Assembly (NCBI GenBank): GCA_054601695.1
Contig: BAAHQB010000043.1
Location: forward strand, 1 to 64,000
Origin: Amorphochlora amoebiformis
Taxonomy: Eukaryota > Cercozoa > Chlorarachniophyceae
Reading direction: 5' to 3'
DNA length: 64,000 nucleotides
The first letter of the stretch is position 1. Each line of letters opens with the position of its first letter. The notes under the pieces are model-generated. The model was given only the letters and a program-made list of their open reading frames with translations. It had not been told where the DNA came from and made no database searches. The translations under genes and the position numbers were made by a program. Of the stretch, positions 1 to 19,873 are shown piece after piece.

Positions 1-243
1 AGACGCCCCGGCAGGAACGCCTTCAGAGCCCCATGTCACAACCTGAACCACCACAGTACACGTGTCAAGCCCTTTAAAGACGCCCCGGCAGCGCGACAAC
101 GCAACAGCTATCCGTTTCGCGACACACACTGGCAAGAAGCGAGCCTGCCTGCAAGACCGACATCCTGCGACGGTTCCCCCCTGATGAGTCCCCACCATAA
201 GAGGGCCGAAACTGTCGTTCGCAAGAACGTTGGTCGGGTGCAG
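1..243 (+). CDS. possible 3' part of an exon of an unknown gene, cut by the window edge
   Basis: Frame 1 is open from base 1 to a consensus-like donor (CAG then GTAAGC) at 243/244. The predicted peptide is basic and rich in Arg, His and Pro and ends near RKNVGRVQ. It contains a partial direct repeat of the DNA motif AGACGCCCCGGCA (bases 1 and 79). I do not recognise a domain. Support is only the open frame and the donor, so this could be non-coding subtelomeric DNA. Confidence 0.25.
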
Positions 244-331
244 GTAAGCCCCACACACACATTGTATGTATATATATTTATTTGTTTGTGCATATTGTGT
301 ATGGTTTATGTTTATATATATATATTATATA

Positions 332-413
<82 letters not shown>

Positions 414-541
414 CATATTTCCATATATATATATTGTACATTCATTTATATATATTGTATATGCATGTGTTTGTGAAATTACTTTGGTGTTCAACTAACT
501 TGCTCTACATGGATAGCTCCAACTCATTAGGAGTCCCCGAA
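244..541. repeat. spacer or intron with (TA)n microsatellite
   Basis: After the putative donor at 244 the sequence is low complexity, with an almost pure TA run at about 323-411. It then has a short unique piece before the telomeric array. No gene is seen. Confidence 0.7.
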
Positions 542-1520
542 CCTAACCCTAACCCTAACCCTAACCCTAACCCTAACCCTAACCCTAACCCTAACCCTAA
601 CCCTAACCCTAACCCTAACCCTAACCCTAACCCTAACCCTAACCCTAACCCTAACCCTAACCCTAACTCTAGCCCTAACCCTAACCCTAACCCTAACCCT
701 AACCCTAACCCTAACCCTAACCCTAACCCTAACCCTAACCCTAACCCTAACCCTAACCCTAACCCTAACCCTAACCCTAACCCAAACCCTAACCCTAACC
801 CTAACCCTAACCCTAACCCTAACCCTAACCCTAACCCTAACCCTAACCCTAACCCTAACCCTAACCCTAACCCTAACCCTAACCCTAACCCTAACCCTAA
901 CCCTAACCCTAACCCTAACCCTAACCCTAACCCTAACCCTAACCCTAACCCTAACCCTAACCCTAACCCTAACCCTAACCCTAACCCTAACCCTAACCCT
1001 AACCCTAACCCTAACCCTAACCCTAACCCTAACCCTAACCCTAACCCTAACCCTAACCCTAACCCTAACCCTAACCCTAACCCTAACCCTAACCCTAACC
1101 CGACACCCTAACCCTAACTCTAACCCTAACCCGACACCCTAACCCTAACCCTAACCCGACACCCTAACCCTAACCCGACACCCTAACCCTAACCCTAACC
1201 CGACACCCTAACCCTAACCCTAACCCGACACCCTAACCCTAACCCTAACCCGACACCCTAACCCTAACCCGACACCCTAACCCTAACCCTAACCCGACAC
1301 CCTAACCCGACACCCTAACCCTAACCCGACACCCTAACCCTAACCCGACACCCTAACCCTAACCCGACACCCTAACCCGACACCCTAACCCTAACCCGAC
1401 ACCCTAACCCGACACCCTAACCCTAACCCGACACCCTAACCCGACACCCTAACCCGACAGCTTAACCTTAACCCTAACCCTAACCCTAACCCGATACCCT
1501 AACCCGACACCCGACACCCA
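542..1520. repeat. telomere-like array: CCCTAA, then mixed CCCTAA/CCCGACA
   Basis: From 542 to about 1100 there are near-perfect tandem CCCTAA units (TTAGGG on the other strand) with rare variants (around 667 and 782). From about 1100 to 1520 the units alternate with a CCCGACA variant in a higher-order pattern. About 540 bp of ordinary sequence lies to the left, so within this window the array is interstitial or subtelomeric rather than the chromosome tip. Confidence 0.95.
1518..1520. repeat. left target-site duplication CCA
   Basis: The three bases CCA lie just outside the left terminal inverted repeat and are repeated as CCA at 5891-5893 just outside the right one. A 3-bp duplication is typical of PIF/Harbinger transposition. 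Confidence 0.7.
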
Positions 1521-1542
1521 AGACCTTGTTAAGTAGCGATGT
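1521..1542 (+). repeat. left terminal inverted repeat (22 bp)
   Basis: Matches the reverse complement of 5869-5890 at all 22 positions; identity stops at 1543. Confidence 0.95.
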
Positions 1543-1955
1543 CAACCAATTTTCTCAGCTTACATGATAAGTCAAAAGCGGTCATCGACCGTTAATACTT
1601 AGTTACTTTTAAAGACTCAAGTTGTAATTTATACTATGATCATAGTAATTATCTAGATTATTATAGTAGTATAATGCCATAGGCTAGAAATTCATCATCT
1701 ATATCATATAATCTAGATAATTATCTAGATTATTAATTTCTGGTAATAATTTAAGCAAGTTAATTATTATTTAGTAGTTAATTATTACTTTAATCTTAGT
1801 AGCTATAGTTAATAATTATTAGTATTCAGGCTAATAAATTATGTCAGAATCAGACACAAATATTATTTGACATTAGTCACTCTATGATTATTAAATTTAA
1901 TACTGTCAGTCTTAGTAATTAATATATTTTTATATATATATATATATATATCTGT

Positions 1956-2040
<85 letters not shown>

Positions 2041-2212
2041 ATATAATATTATTACATGTACATATATATTTAAAAATATATAGGTATTTTTTTTTCATAT
2101 TTATAATATCATAAATAATATGTAATAATATATAATTCAAATAATCAAAAAAGATGTGCAGTTTAATAAATGAGATATAATTTTATTGTGTGTGTTTTCA
2201 TACATGCATATA
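1543..2212. other. AT-rich left subterminal region of the transposon
   Basis: No gene. It holds repeated CTAGATAATT-like motifs (about 1650-1740), then TA/ATT microsatellite (about 1925-2075) and the 3' flank of the transposase gene. Confidence 0.6.
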
Positions 2213-3553
2213 TTAAGTCTTGCGCCTATTTCGTCGGGCCTTCCTGCGCATTAACCGATCCACTTTCTCACCATGAAGGCTAGCAGCACGCATACCCAAA
2301 AGAGCTCCCACCTTGGCCATGCGAGGAGCCCTGCCTCTGGTAGCTTTAATCCTATCTTCAGAGATCCCATAATCAGTTTCTACCGCCGTGTCGTTCGCAA
2401 TTTCTCGCCCCGAGGATCCTGAGTCAGTGTCCGATGATAGTGGATCTCCGGGTTGGATGTTCGAGTTACAGGAGGCGTCGGCTTCATCAGCGTCGTCACC
2501 AGAACCTGAACCAATTTTGATTTCACCGCGAGGCATGCGAGCAATCCTTGCAGCCTTACGTCTTCGCCCGAGTCTTGGTTGATTCTTGCGTTCTCGGGGT
2601 CGTCTTCGCGTTCGTTTTGCCTCGGGTACAATAGCTGGAACACCGTGGAGTTCAGCAGCTCTCCAATTGGCTGCAGCAAGCTCTTCGTGCTCTTTCTTGG
2701 ATAGGCCCAATCTTCGAATTGGCCGGAACTTCTGCTTGATTTGGATGAGTTGGAAAACGAAACGAGCGACTATAGAATGTCGTTCCCTATTATGACGCCA
2801 CCTCGTCATACACGCAAACTGTTTTACGCGAGCGAAGACGTTCTCGACGATCGAACGGTAATTACCGAAAGCATCGTTTTCACGAATTTGTTGCTCAGTG
2901 AGCTCACCGCCTCTTGGTTTGCGATGAGGACATTTGTACATTGGATCTCTCCTGCAGAGATAAGCGCCATCAGCCCCCACACGCTCGAAGAACTGCAACC
3001 CTTCCACCAGTCCCTCTCTTCGGTTAATGTTTAGGTCCGAAATGCTCCCCGCAGGATGTCCAGACGATAGCCAGCACACATCCCCAGTGTTGGCAGCAAC
3101 GGCGATCGCATACCTCATGGCGAATTTCCGCCTCTTGTAAGTGTAGTGTTTCTTCGCTTCCGCACTATCACTTGGACGATTTATCATGAAATCTGATGAA
3201 TCAGTGTGCATACTGCAGTAAGCATCCGGTCCGTCCATGAAGATGGCAGATTTCAGCCGGTTCTCGAACTTGATCTCGTCCATGAAAGCCTCTACAATAC
3301 TGAGAGTCCTCCACACCTTCTCAGAATGCTTTTGTCGACACATCTTCCAGATCGTACCGCCGTAGTGCCCTTCTGGATACTTCCAAGCGAAGTGCAGTGC
3401 CATCAAGAAATCGAGACAGGAAACACCAGTCCTTTGACCACAATATTTGTCGACTGCATAGCAGCACTCTTGGAGGCTGAGACCAAGATTGCTGTTGAAG
3501 GCGCTCTCGTTGAAGCGGTTGAAGTAATGGGAATATATCCTTTGATTTTTCAT
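2213..3553 (-). CDS. DDE superfamily transposase (PIF/Harbinger, DDE_Tnp_4-like)
   Basis: A 446-residue ORF. The predicted catalytic triad fits DDE_Tnp_4: Asp107 in FMDGPDAY, Asp195 in GADGAYL and Glu237 in IVENVFARVK. The segment AMRYAIAVAANTG between the first and second Asp matches the usual beta-strand pattern after the first Asp. The C-terminal 150 residues are basic and acidic low complexity (RRRPRERK, SGSGDDADEADAS), perhaps a nuclear-targeting tail. The start is the first Met of the frame; only a short spacer separates it from the divergent accessory ORF. No frameshift is seen, so it may be intact. The family call comes from motifs plus the terminal repeats and 3-bp duplication. Confidence 0.85.
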   Translation of the reverse strand: MKNQRIYSHYFNRFNESAFNSNLGLSLQECCYAVDKYCGQRTGVSCLDFLMALHFAWKYPEGHYGGTIWKMCRQKHSEKVWRTLSIVEAFMDEIKFENRLKSAIFMDGPDAYCSMHTDSSDFMINRPSDSAEAKKHYTYKRRKFAMRYAIAVAANTGDVCWLSSGHPAGSISDLNINRREGLVEGLQFFERVGADGAYLCRRDPMYKCPHRKPRGGELTEQQIRENDAFGNYRSIVENVFARVKQFACMTRWRHNRERHSIVARFVFQLIQIKQKFRPIRRLGLSKKEHEELAAANWRAAELHGVPAIVPEAKRTRRRPRERKNQPRLGRRRKAARIARMPRGEIKIGSGSGDDADEADASCNSNIQPGDPLSSDTDSGSSGREIANDTAVETDYGISEDRIKATRGRAPRMAKVGALLGMRAASLHGEKVDRLMRRKARRNRRKT

Positions 3554-3966
3554 CCTGAAAAAAAATTCATTTATCTGAATTTTATCATCGAAAATTCATC
3601 CGCGAATAATCGGCAACTCATCTGCCAATCATCTGCAAATAATCGGATGAAAAACGCTTAATTACCGTTTTCATGGAGGGGACAGGAGCTAGAAACTCCG
3701 GACTTTCACAGGCCCCATCAGCTGGCGCTCGAGCCTTCATATCTGGCGTCTGTGGGTTCCGAATGTTTGTTGGTTTAGGTAAATATACTTGAATCCGACG
3801 ACTGAATAATCGGCAAATCATCGGCAAATCATCGGCAAATCATCGGCAAATCATCGGCAAATAATCCTGGTAATAATACCTTAATTTCTACACCCGAAAA
3901 GATAGAAACATTTCCAAACGCCTAATACAAACCTCAAACCGCCAAACGTCACCAAGCCTGGGAAAC
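3554..3966. promoter_or_regulatory. divergent promoter region of the transposon with iterated ATCGGCAAATC motif
   Basis: This lies between the two divergent ORFs. ATCGGCAAATC-type units are repeated at least five times in tandem at about 3808-3865, and looser copies (AATCGGCAACTCATCTGCC) occur at about 3606-3650. Iterated short motifs between divergent transposon genes are plausible binding sites for the transposase or its partner protein; that role is inference. Confidence 0.55.
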
Positions 3967-4858
3967 ATGCCTTCAAAAGTTGCAGAGAAGAAGAAGACAC
4001 GCGGTCTGTCTAGTAGTGTCTACCGTTCAGAAGAATATCGTAATAAATGCGATTAAAACCGTCCCTGAGCAGGCCAAAGCCCACATGTGGAAACACATAT
4101 GGGAAACCATGATCCTGCCAGCGTTTCCAAACGTGACTCTCACGATGGTGAAGAACTTTGGGTCATCATATGATTCATATCGCAAGCGAAATGCTGATGA
4201 CAATGATGATGGTCGACTAGGAAAGCAGCCGCGTAAGGAAAAAAGTCTTATGGACGTACCAGATGCGGATAGCTACCCGGAGCCGGCGCCGGCTGCGGCT
4301 GCGAGTAAACCGTCTGCAGCTGAGCTTTCAGAAGAGGAACTTCTCAAGCTTGCCAATGAGAAGAAACTGCAACACATCAAAGATATTTCTGCACAAGCGT
4401 TTGACCCCCCCTTCTACCTACACTGCAGCTCCGAACTCGCTGGTGCTACCGTCGACGGGTTGGTTATATTCTTCAATAAGGGCAATAACAACACTTCTAT
4501 GAAGCTAACGGTAAAAAACGCCATTCGCATGGTTCACGTGAGGAAGATCATCTCACCTCCTGTTGCGGATATGCTAAGGAAGCTCCCTCCAAGTATTTTC
4601 GCTCAAGCCAAGTCAGGGTTCGTGAAACTAAAAGAGAAGCCCTTGCCCCCCATTGAGGTGGAATTTTCAGTTCCAATTCCAGAAGAATACTCACCGCTAG
4701 AGTACACGCTTTTTAAGCTCGACAAGTTCGTTGGCTTCTGGTTCAAGAAGATTAAAGAGAAGGAAGAGACGGTCGGGGATGACTCCGACTCAAACGCAGA
4801 AGAGTTCGCAGCTGTCGGTCGCTACAAGAAGAATACGGCTGCGTTACTTCAGTTATAA
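3967..4858 (+). CDS. transposon accessory ORF, probably with an early frameshift or short intron
   Basis: The long frame 3980-4858 (292 residues from its first Met) includes a helical, Trp-containing region (HMWKHIWETMILPAFPNVTL), an Asp/Lys-rich stretch, an Ala/Pro linker and a C-terminal domain ending in acidic EKEETVGDDSDSNAEE. A better initiator context lies at 3967 (MPSKVAEKKKTRG) in another frame that stops after 29 codons. The real protein may therefore need an intron or +1 shift near 4010-4050, or the copy is broken. Harbinger elements usually encode a second, Myb/SANT-like DNA-binding protein; I cannot confirm that fold here. It may bind the repeated motif just upstream. Confidence 0.6.
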
Positions 4859-5019
4859 TAAACATAAATTGTGTTAAGTTTGCGGGTGTACATGTGTTCA
4901 AAGGTGCTAATGTTTACCTACATTAAAATATTTCTTTTACATTAACTTCAATATATACATATAAATGCATAATGTATATACATATATATATATATATAAT
5001 TATATATATAGATATATAT

Positions 5020-5105
<86 letters not shown>

Positions 5106-5195
5106 GTACATATGTATATAATTAAATATGTTATAATATTATTTAGGTTGTATAATAAATTATATTAAACAAATACAATACTGTTTACATCATAT

Positions 5196-5226
<31 letters not shown>

Positions 5227-5258
5227 ATAATATATATCTAGTATATATATATATATGT

Positions 5259-5297
<39 letters not shown>

Positions 5298-5352
5298 TAT
5301 ATATATTTATATTTAATATGATAATATTAAATATATATATTATAAATATCTA

Positions 5353-5408
<56 letters not shown>

Positions 5409-5868
5409 GTATATATATATATATATGTATTATACAGTCTGATAATATTAAATATCATGATATCGACATATAATTTATTATAGTATTATTACATGTATGG
5501 AGATATGATGAATCATATTATTAAAAATCTAGATAAATTTATACCGTCGGTAATTTTACTAGTGAATAATTTATTATAAACTTTAGTAATTTAATTTAAT
5601 ATTAAATATATAATTTTTAATTAATATTTATTATATAAAATTTATAATACATGTACCCAAACGGTGAGCAATAATTAATAATGTCTGAGACTGTCGATAT
5701 GATGCACTGAATTTTAATATTATATTACATCTAGTACATCACTGTACATATAATAAATTATTATACATATAAATAATTTAAGGCGAATTTTATCATTCAG
5801 GCATCGATTCTGACAGAGTTAATTTACGATTATACTACTAACTGAAATCGATCAATCAGAATCGGCGA
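4859..5868. other. AT-rich right subterminal region of the transposon
   Basis: No gene. (TA)n tracts occupy about 4973-5100, 5205-5300 and 5355-5430; the remainder is AT-rich unique sequence with CTAGA motifs leading to the right inverted repeat. Confidence 0.7.
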
Positions 5869-5890
5869 ACATCGCTACTTAACAAGGTCT
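5869..5890 (-). repeat. right terminal inverted repeat (22 bp)
   Basis: Perfect inverted copy of 1521-1542, followed directly by the CCA duplication at 5891-5893. Confidence 0.95.
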
Positions 5891-6060
5891 CCAAACCCTA
5901 ACCCGACACCCTAACCCTAACCCTAACCCTAACGCTAACCTTAACCCGACACCCTAACCCCAACCCGACACCCTAATTGGCTAACCGTAACCCGACACCC
6001 GAGACGCTCTCCCGACACCCGACACCCTTACCTTACCTCCTAACCCTAACCCGCTAGACT
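5891..6060. repeat. degenerate telomere-like repeat, right side of the insertion
   Basis: CCCTAA and CCCGACACCC units continue after the transposon and decay into unique DNA by about 6060. The unit types match the end of the left array, showing that the element interrupted one array. Confidence 0.9.
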
Positions 6061-6337
6061 GACACTTTCTTAAACCTCATCAACCTTAATTCTATTAATT
6101 CTAGTAACTGTTAATGCTCTAGATCTAGCAGATGTAAAAGGATTTGTCGAGTTAGGTAAGATATATATTTAATAATATAGATTTAATTTTCAGGGCGTTG
6201 CGTTTCTATGCTAGTATCTAGAGTGGAGTATGTACAGGATCGAGTGTGCACATGCACGCGACTAGGGCTAAGACTTGAAGCACTAGAAGCCTCGTGTCAC
6301 CATGGGAAATGTGGCTCTTGCATTGCTTGAAGAGTTT
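6061..6337. other. spacer between telomeric repeat and CHAT gene
   Basis: AT-rich unique sequence; presumed 3' flank of the minus-strand gene. No gene is seen. Confidence 0.5.
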
Positions 6338-7920
6338 CTAGAGGATCTTGAAGACTCCCCCCATGTTAGGATTGCAGAGCAAACACTTTGACGAGTACGC
6401 TGGGGGATGCGGGTTTCCATCGTGATCGAAATCTAAAACTTCCTTACCATCTGGTCCGATGCGATGCATTGCGTCGCTGGGATCACCAAATTGCATTCCG
6501 TCCGTGCGGTGCGGCTCTTTGAACTCCCTGCGGGTGTCTCCGAAAACCTGGGTGATCAAGTCTTGACGGCGGCTTACTGAGGGTGTGTTGAATCCAGCGT
6601 GGATTCCCAATTTGAGCGTCTTTTTGTCGTAATGGTTGAGCTTATGGTAGAAGCGGGAGCAAAAATCAGTGGCGAAAGTGTTGTTGAGCTTGGTGTCAGC
6701 AGCCAAAACGAGCACCGATGGGCATTGCTTCTTGATGGATTCCGCCACTGCAGCGCTTTTACATCCACTAAGTACCACGCAGTGGACGCCATAGTTGGTG
6801 TTGGCATTGGCATTGTTCCTGGCGTTGCTGATGCGGATTAACCGCCCGATCTCGGCCCCCGTGACGCTGGATACTGCACGATTCTTGCCCTCGAAGATCC
6901 ACGAGTCTTCGTGGCAGTGGCCGGAAAGATGGATGATGCTGGGATCATACGTTTGCAGCGCGACCTCCAGGTCGCTAAACGACGCGGCAGGGAGCAGGAT
7001 GGCCTGGGGACCAAACACTCGCTGGAACTCTCGCATCTCGCGCATCAGCCGAAGGCCCTCCACCGGGGTCACACCATTGGGCGTCACGGCAAACGACGGA
7101 CTGGAGAATGCCCCCAGGAAGGCGACCCGGTGTCGAGGCAAATGGGGAGGTTGGAGGTGGGTATGGGGATCATCTTGTTGCACAAGCTCGAGTTTGTTAT
7201 CAAGGATTTTGGCGTGTGCAGACTTCTTGTCGGCGGCGATGAGAAGCGTATCGAGGAATTCCTTCAGGTCACCATCTCCGACCGTGTTGGAAGGAACGTT
7301 GTTGATGTTTGGCATTCTCGGCAGATTCATGCTCTGCACTGTTGATGGTCTGGAAGCGAACTGCTTTGGGTTAGAATTTCGGTACGCTGGCAAGTTGGAA
7401 TGGGGTTTAGAATGAGCATGTAACTTGGAATCGCTCGGTGGAGCTTGGTGTGTGTGGATGTGGGGATGATGGGTGGAGTGCTCAGGATGCACACGGGCGG
7501 TCTTGGTATCGTTACTCTGGGGGTCACTATAGCTATTTGTGTGGGTAGAATCCTGGAGACTTGAAGTGGGCTGAGTTCTTTTTTTTAAGTGAGCGTGGGA
7601 GATTTTCGAGTCAGATTTCTGCCTTCTAGCCTCTGATGACCCTGAGAAGGGTTCAGCTCTACTATGGCCATGGTGGTTGTGATCTTCGTCTTCGTGTTGC
7701 CTCTCCGCTGGTGTCTGCCCTGCCTCCTCATGTGCGAAGAAAGACACGTTGATGGACAGTAGCAGGGTCATGAGAACCCCCGCTTTGATGCAGAAGAATT
7801 CAAACGACTTTAGGATCGTTGCGTATTCCCTTGACCTAAAACAAGCATCATCTCAAATGCCACCACTCTGAACACTAAGTACCACTAACAAAATGTACAT
7901 ATATATATATATATATATGT

Positions 7921-8007
<87 letters not shown>

Positions 8008-8020
8008 ATATGTATATATG

Positions 8021-8083
<63 letters not shown>

Positions 8084-8264
8084 GTATATATATATATATA
8101 TATATAATGTATATATATATATGTGTGTGAAATTATGCATGCACACTATACATACATGTATATATATATGTATATATACATACATATATATATTTACACA
8201 TATATATTATATGAAATTATGCATACACACTATATATATATTATATATAAATATATATATACTA

Positions 8265-8312
<48 letters not shown>

Positions 8313-8326
8313 GTTCATATTATATA

Positions 8327-8361
<35 letters not shown>

Positions 8362-8466
8362 AACCTACAATTTATATTATATATGTTATTCATTCTTTAC
8401 TTACTACTTATTTATTTATTCGGTTTTTTTTCGACACGAAAGAGGATGATACATGTGCATAAATAT

Positions 8467-8524
<58 letters not shown>

Positions 8525-9535
8525 GTATTACATATATTTTATTACATTTTATATCTGTGTAAATAAAAAATTTTATACATGTGTGCATACAATAATTTCA
8601 TATATATATACATATATATATATATTATATATATACGTATATATGATACATGCATACCAGTTGCACGATCCCGGAAGGCCGTATCCGTGAAAGCCAGGTC
8701 CAAAGTCCCCATTGGATGCATGGCGATAGCGATACCAGCTGGACGCTCCGGTATCGGAGTAGCCCCAGGCGTGAAAATAAGAGGGGGGATGTTTTATCCC
8801 CCTCCAGTGGGAAACCTTGGAATTAAAAGTGGATGTGAATATCAATGGGGGTGTGCTATCCCCCGTGGCGTTGGCTTTGTATGGTCCGTAAGGATCGCGA
8901 ATCGCAGCAAAGATGTGACCCATGTAATCGACATCGTCATCCAGGTTGCCTGGATCATCATGTCCAGCATCATGCCCGACGTCATGACTGTGAAGCCCAT
9001 CATGGTCATGCCCAGGAGTGGTGTGGAACTGAATGGCGCCGGTTTTGTAATCCAGTTCCGCTTTGGGAGCATGGTTTGGAATTTTTCCGGTAGGCACATC
9101 TGGAACATGTGCCTTCTCATGCGTGCGCCCATGCGAGGGAGGGGTGGGGGGCATAGCATGGGAGGTTGTGAGGTTATGAGGTTTCAAGTGGAAGGAGATG
9201 AGAATGGGACGTGTCTGAGCATTGGGCATCAATTGATCTCTTGATTCATCTTGCAATTCATCTTGGGGATGGCGGTGTTTCACTCCTTCCCCAAGCACCT
9301 GGAACGGTGGGACTGTTAAAAATACGCTCATTCTAAAAGAATACGGCAAGAGGGAAACCTTGGGACGGATGGCATCGTTGGCACCTATGGATAGACTGTA
9401 ATCTAAGCTTTTAGATGGATGCGTGGTAGCCAGAGCTATGGAGCAATTGCATGCTTTCGGCATGCAGCAGACTGTGAGCGTCAGCAGCACGATCTTGGCT
9501 GTAAGGCGCGATTGCCTTCCCTCCTCAGACTCCAT
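6338..9535 (-). CDS. membrane-associated CHAT-domain (caspase-like) protein
   Basis: Two exons join in phase: 9535-8658 and 7835-6338 (donor GTATGC, acceptor TTTTAG, phase 2), about 791 residues from the Met at 9535. Exon 1 begins with a hydrophobic segment ([12 protein letters not shown]) and has a His/Asp-rich stretch ([20 protein letters not shown]). Exon 2 opens with a likely membrane helix ([17 protein letters not shown]), then a His/Ser/Pro-rich linker of about 150 residues. The C-terminal domain has the CHAT signature: HLSGHCHED (His about 285 counted from the Met at 7771) and [15 protein letters not shown] (Cys about 337). CHAT proteases use this His/Cys pair; substrate here is unknown. 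An upstream exon (9605-9757) may belong to it. The single intron is TA-filled. Confidence 0.7.
7836..8657 (-). repeat. (TA)n-filled intron of the CHAT gene
   Basis: Nearly the whole intron is TA microsatellite with short ACAT and TTTA interruptions. A short unique patch lies at about 8390-8460. Confidence 0.85.
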
Positions 9536-9604
9536 CGTTTACTCGAACCTAACGATACCCCATTGTATCAGGGAAAAAAACCCGGGCTCCAGAGCCGCCC
9601 ATAC

Positions 9605-9757
9605 CTTGCAGTCGTCAGCGGAACCGATGGTCTCAAGAGTAGGAAGGAGGATTCCGGGAGTTTTCTGTGATCCCAAACCCTCTAGAATCTGAATTAATAG
9701 ACCTGTAAGGACAGTAAGGGCCACTAAGGGGGCAAGCAACACAATATAGTCGTGCTC
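9605..9757 (-). CDS. candidate upstream exon of the CHAT gene (membrane helix)
   Basis: A 51-codon, phase 0-0 segment with a good acceptor (GGCTTTCCCAG, 9758 side) and a donor (AAG then GTATGG). It encodes a strong membrane helix (YIVLLAPLVALTVLTGLLIQ). It could splice in phase to an acceptor just inside the 9535 frame, replacing the Met start there. A first exon starting at 9849 is possible. The evidence is the splice sites, phase and hydrophobicity only. Confidence 0.4.
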
Positions 9758-9876
9758 CTGGGAAAGCCGACAAAATTCCAATCCAAGCAAGACGCGGGGA
9801 CTGCCGGGGAGGGGTACAGGACACGTGCAGCCAGACACGCAGAGTGCATCCGTCCCTGGCGCGTCTGTTTTGAAGT

Positions 9877-18397
<8,521 letters not shown>

Positions 18398-19796
18398 TTA
18401 TGATATGTATAAACATAGAGAGTGATACGTTGATGGTGTTTGGTTGTTTTTGTTGATATGTTTGGTTGTTTTGTTGATATGTTGTGGGTTGTTGGATGTG
18501 AGGTTTGTTGACATGACAGGTTGATATGTTGTGGGTTGTTGGATGTGAAGCTGAGGTTGATATGTTGTGGGTTGTTGGATGTCAACAGCTTGATATGTTG
18601 TGAGTTTTTGGTTGTGAGGTTTCTTAGCGCAACAAGTGTGGTGATGGTGTCGATAGTGCAACAGGTGTGGTGACAAGCGATTTGTAGTCGTTCGATCTAG
18701 CTGATTCCATTCACTCCTGTCACTCAGTAAGGTCATAGAGCAAGAAATGAGGATACCTATAGGCTTCGGAGCTTCAAGTTTTGGGATGGATTTTGTGGAT
18801 TCCACGGATTTCGTGGATTTCGTGGATCTTGTAGATTTGGATATGATCGACCTCGTTTGTGAGTGTTTAATTCGTATGGAGCTTCCGTCGGATTTATCTC
18901 TGTGAGGTCCGACTGGGTCTCTGTGAGGTCCGACTGGGTCTCTGCAAGATCCGACGGGGAGTGGGTCATTGGCTTCGCAGGCCTCTTTCAAATCCTCAAG
19001 ACTCGTGGTCAGCGCTGGGCGTGAAACTTGAAGAATCGAATTGCTTATCCTCATCCGAGAACCTATGTCCAACCCTGGCGCACACACAACGCCTGACTCC
19101 ACCCCCCGTGCAGACCGAATGCCCCACTTCCCAAACCCTCGACCCATGCCCACCACCCCCCCCATCCCACTCCCTCCCCCTCCCACTCCTGTCCCTACCC
19201 CAACAATCCCTAGTCCTGCTCTGACGCTCTTGTGGCTGTAGTTGTTGTTGTTGGTGTTGATGGAAATGCCGTTGTTGTTTGACCCGCTTCCCTTGCTGCT
19301 CAACCTGTTCCTCAAAGCCTGCGCACTGTTATAGTGCGACCCAACACGCACGTCCAACCGACCCATCTTGCCGCAGCTCAACAACGCCAACACTTGCTGG
19401 ACATACAGCGTCCACGTGTAGATGAGATTGAGGCACAGCAGATTCATCAGCTCATCGAACATTCCCAACACCAAGTTGCTTCCGTTTTCGAATGACCCCA
19501 TGCATGAAATGCTGTCGGTGATGAGAAACATAGTTACCCCAGTCGACACGATGGCGCCGACGCCACCTATCTGATATCAAATGTTGCATCATATCATATC
19601 AACCCTTTCATTCGTGAATATTGACATCATACAAACGCACATACGTATGTGTCTATACAAATATATTTTACATACATATATTTACATATATATATATATA
19701 TATATATTTATTATTTATTTATTTATATATAATAATATATGTTCTGTATATTGTATATTATATATATATATATATTATGTATATATATTATATATA

Positions 19797-19873
<77 letters not shown>

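Larger units (their letters stand above)
1521..5890. mobile_element. PIF/Harbinger-like DNA transposon inserted in telomeric repeat
   Basis: A 4,370-bp element bounded by a perfect 22-bp inverted repeat (1521-1542 and 5869-5890, outer end AGACCTTGTT) and flanked by CCA duplications. It carries two divergent genes: a DDE transposase on the minus strand and an accessory ORF on the plus strand, separated by a repeat-bearing spacer. Two-gene, divergent or tandem layouts, short inverted repeats and 3-bp duplications are known features of PIF/Harbinger elements. Both subterminal zones are AT-rich and contain CTAGAT motifs. The flanks are CCCTAA/CCCGACA repeats on both sides, so the insertion target was the telomere-like array itself. 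Confidence 0.9.

Noticed and set aside
266-1111. 281-residue ORF of repeated Asn-Pro
   Set aside because: It is simply the CCCTAA telomeric array and TA tract read in one frame.
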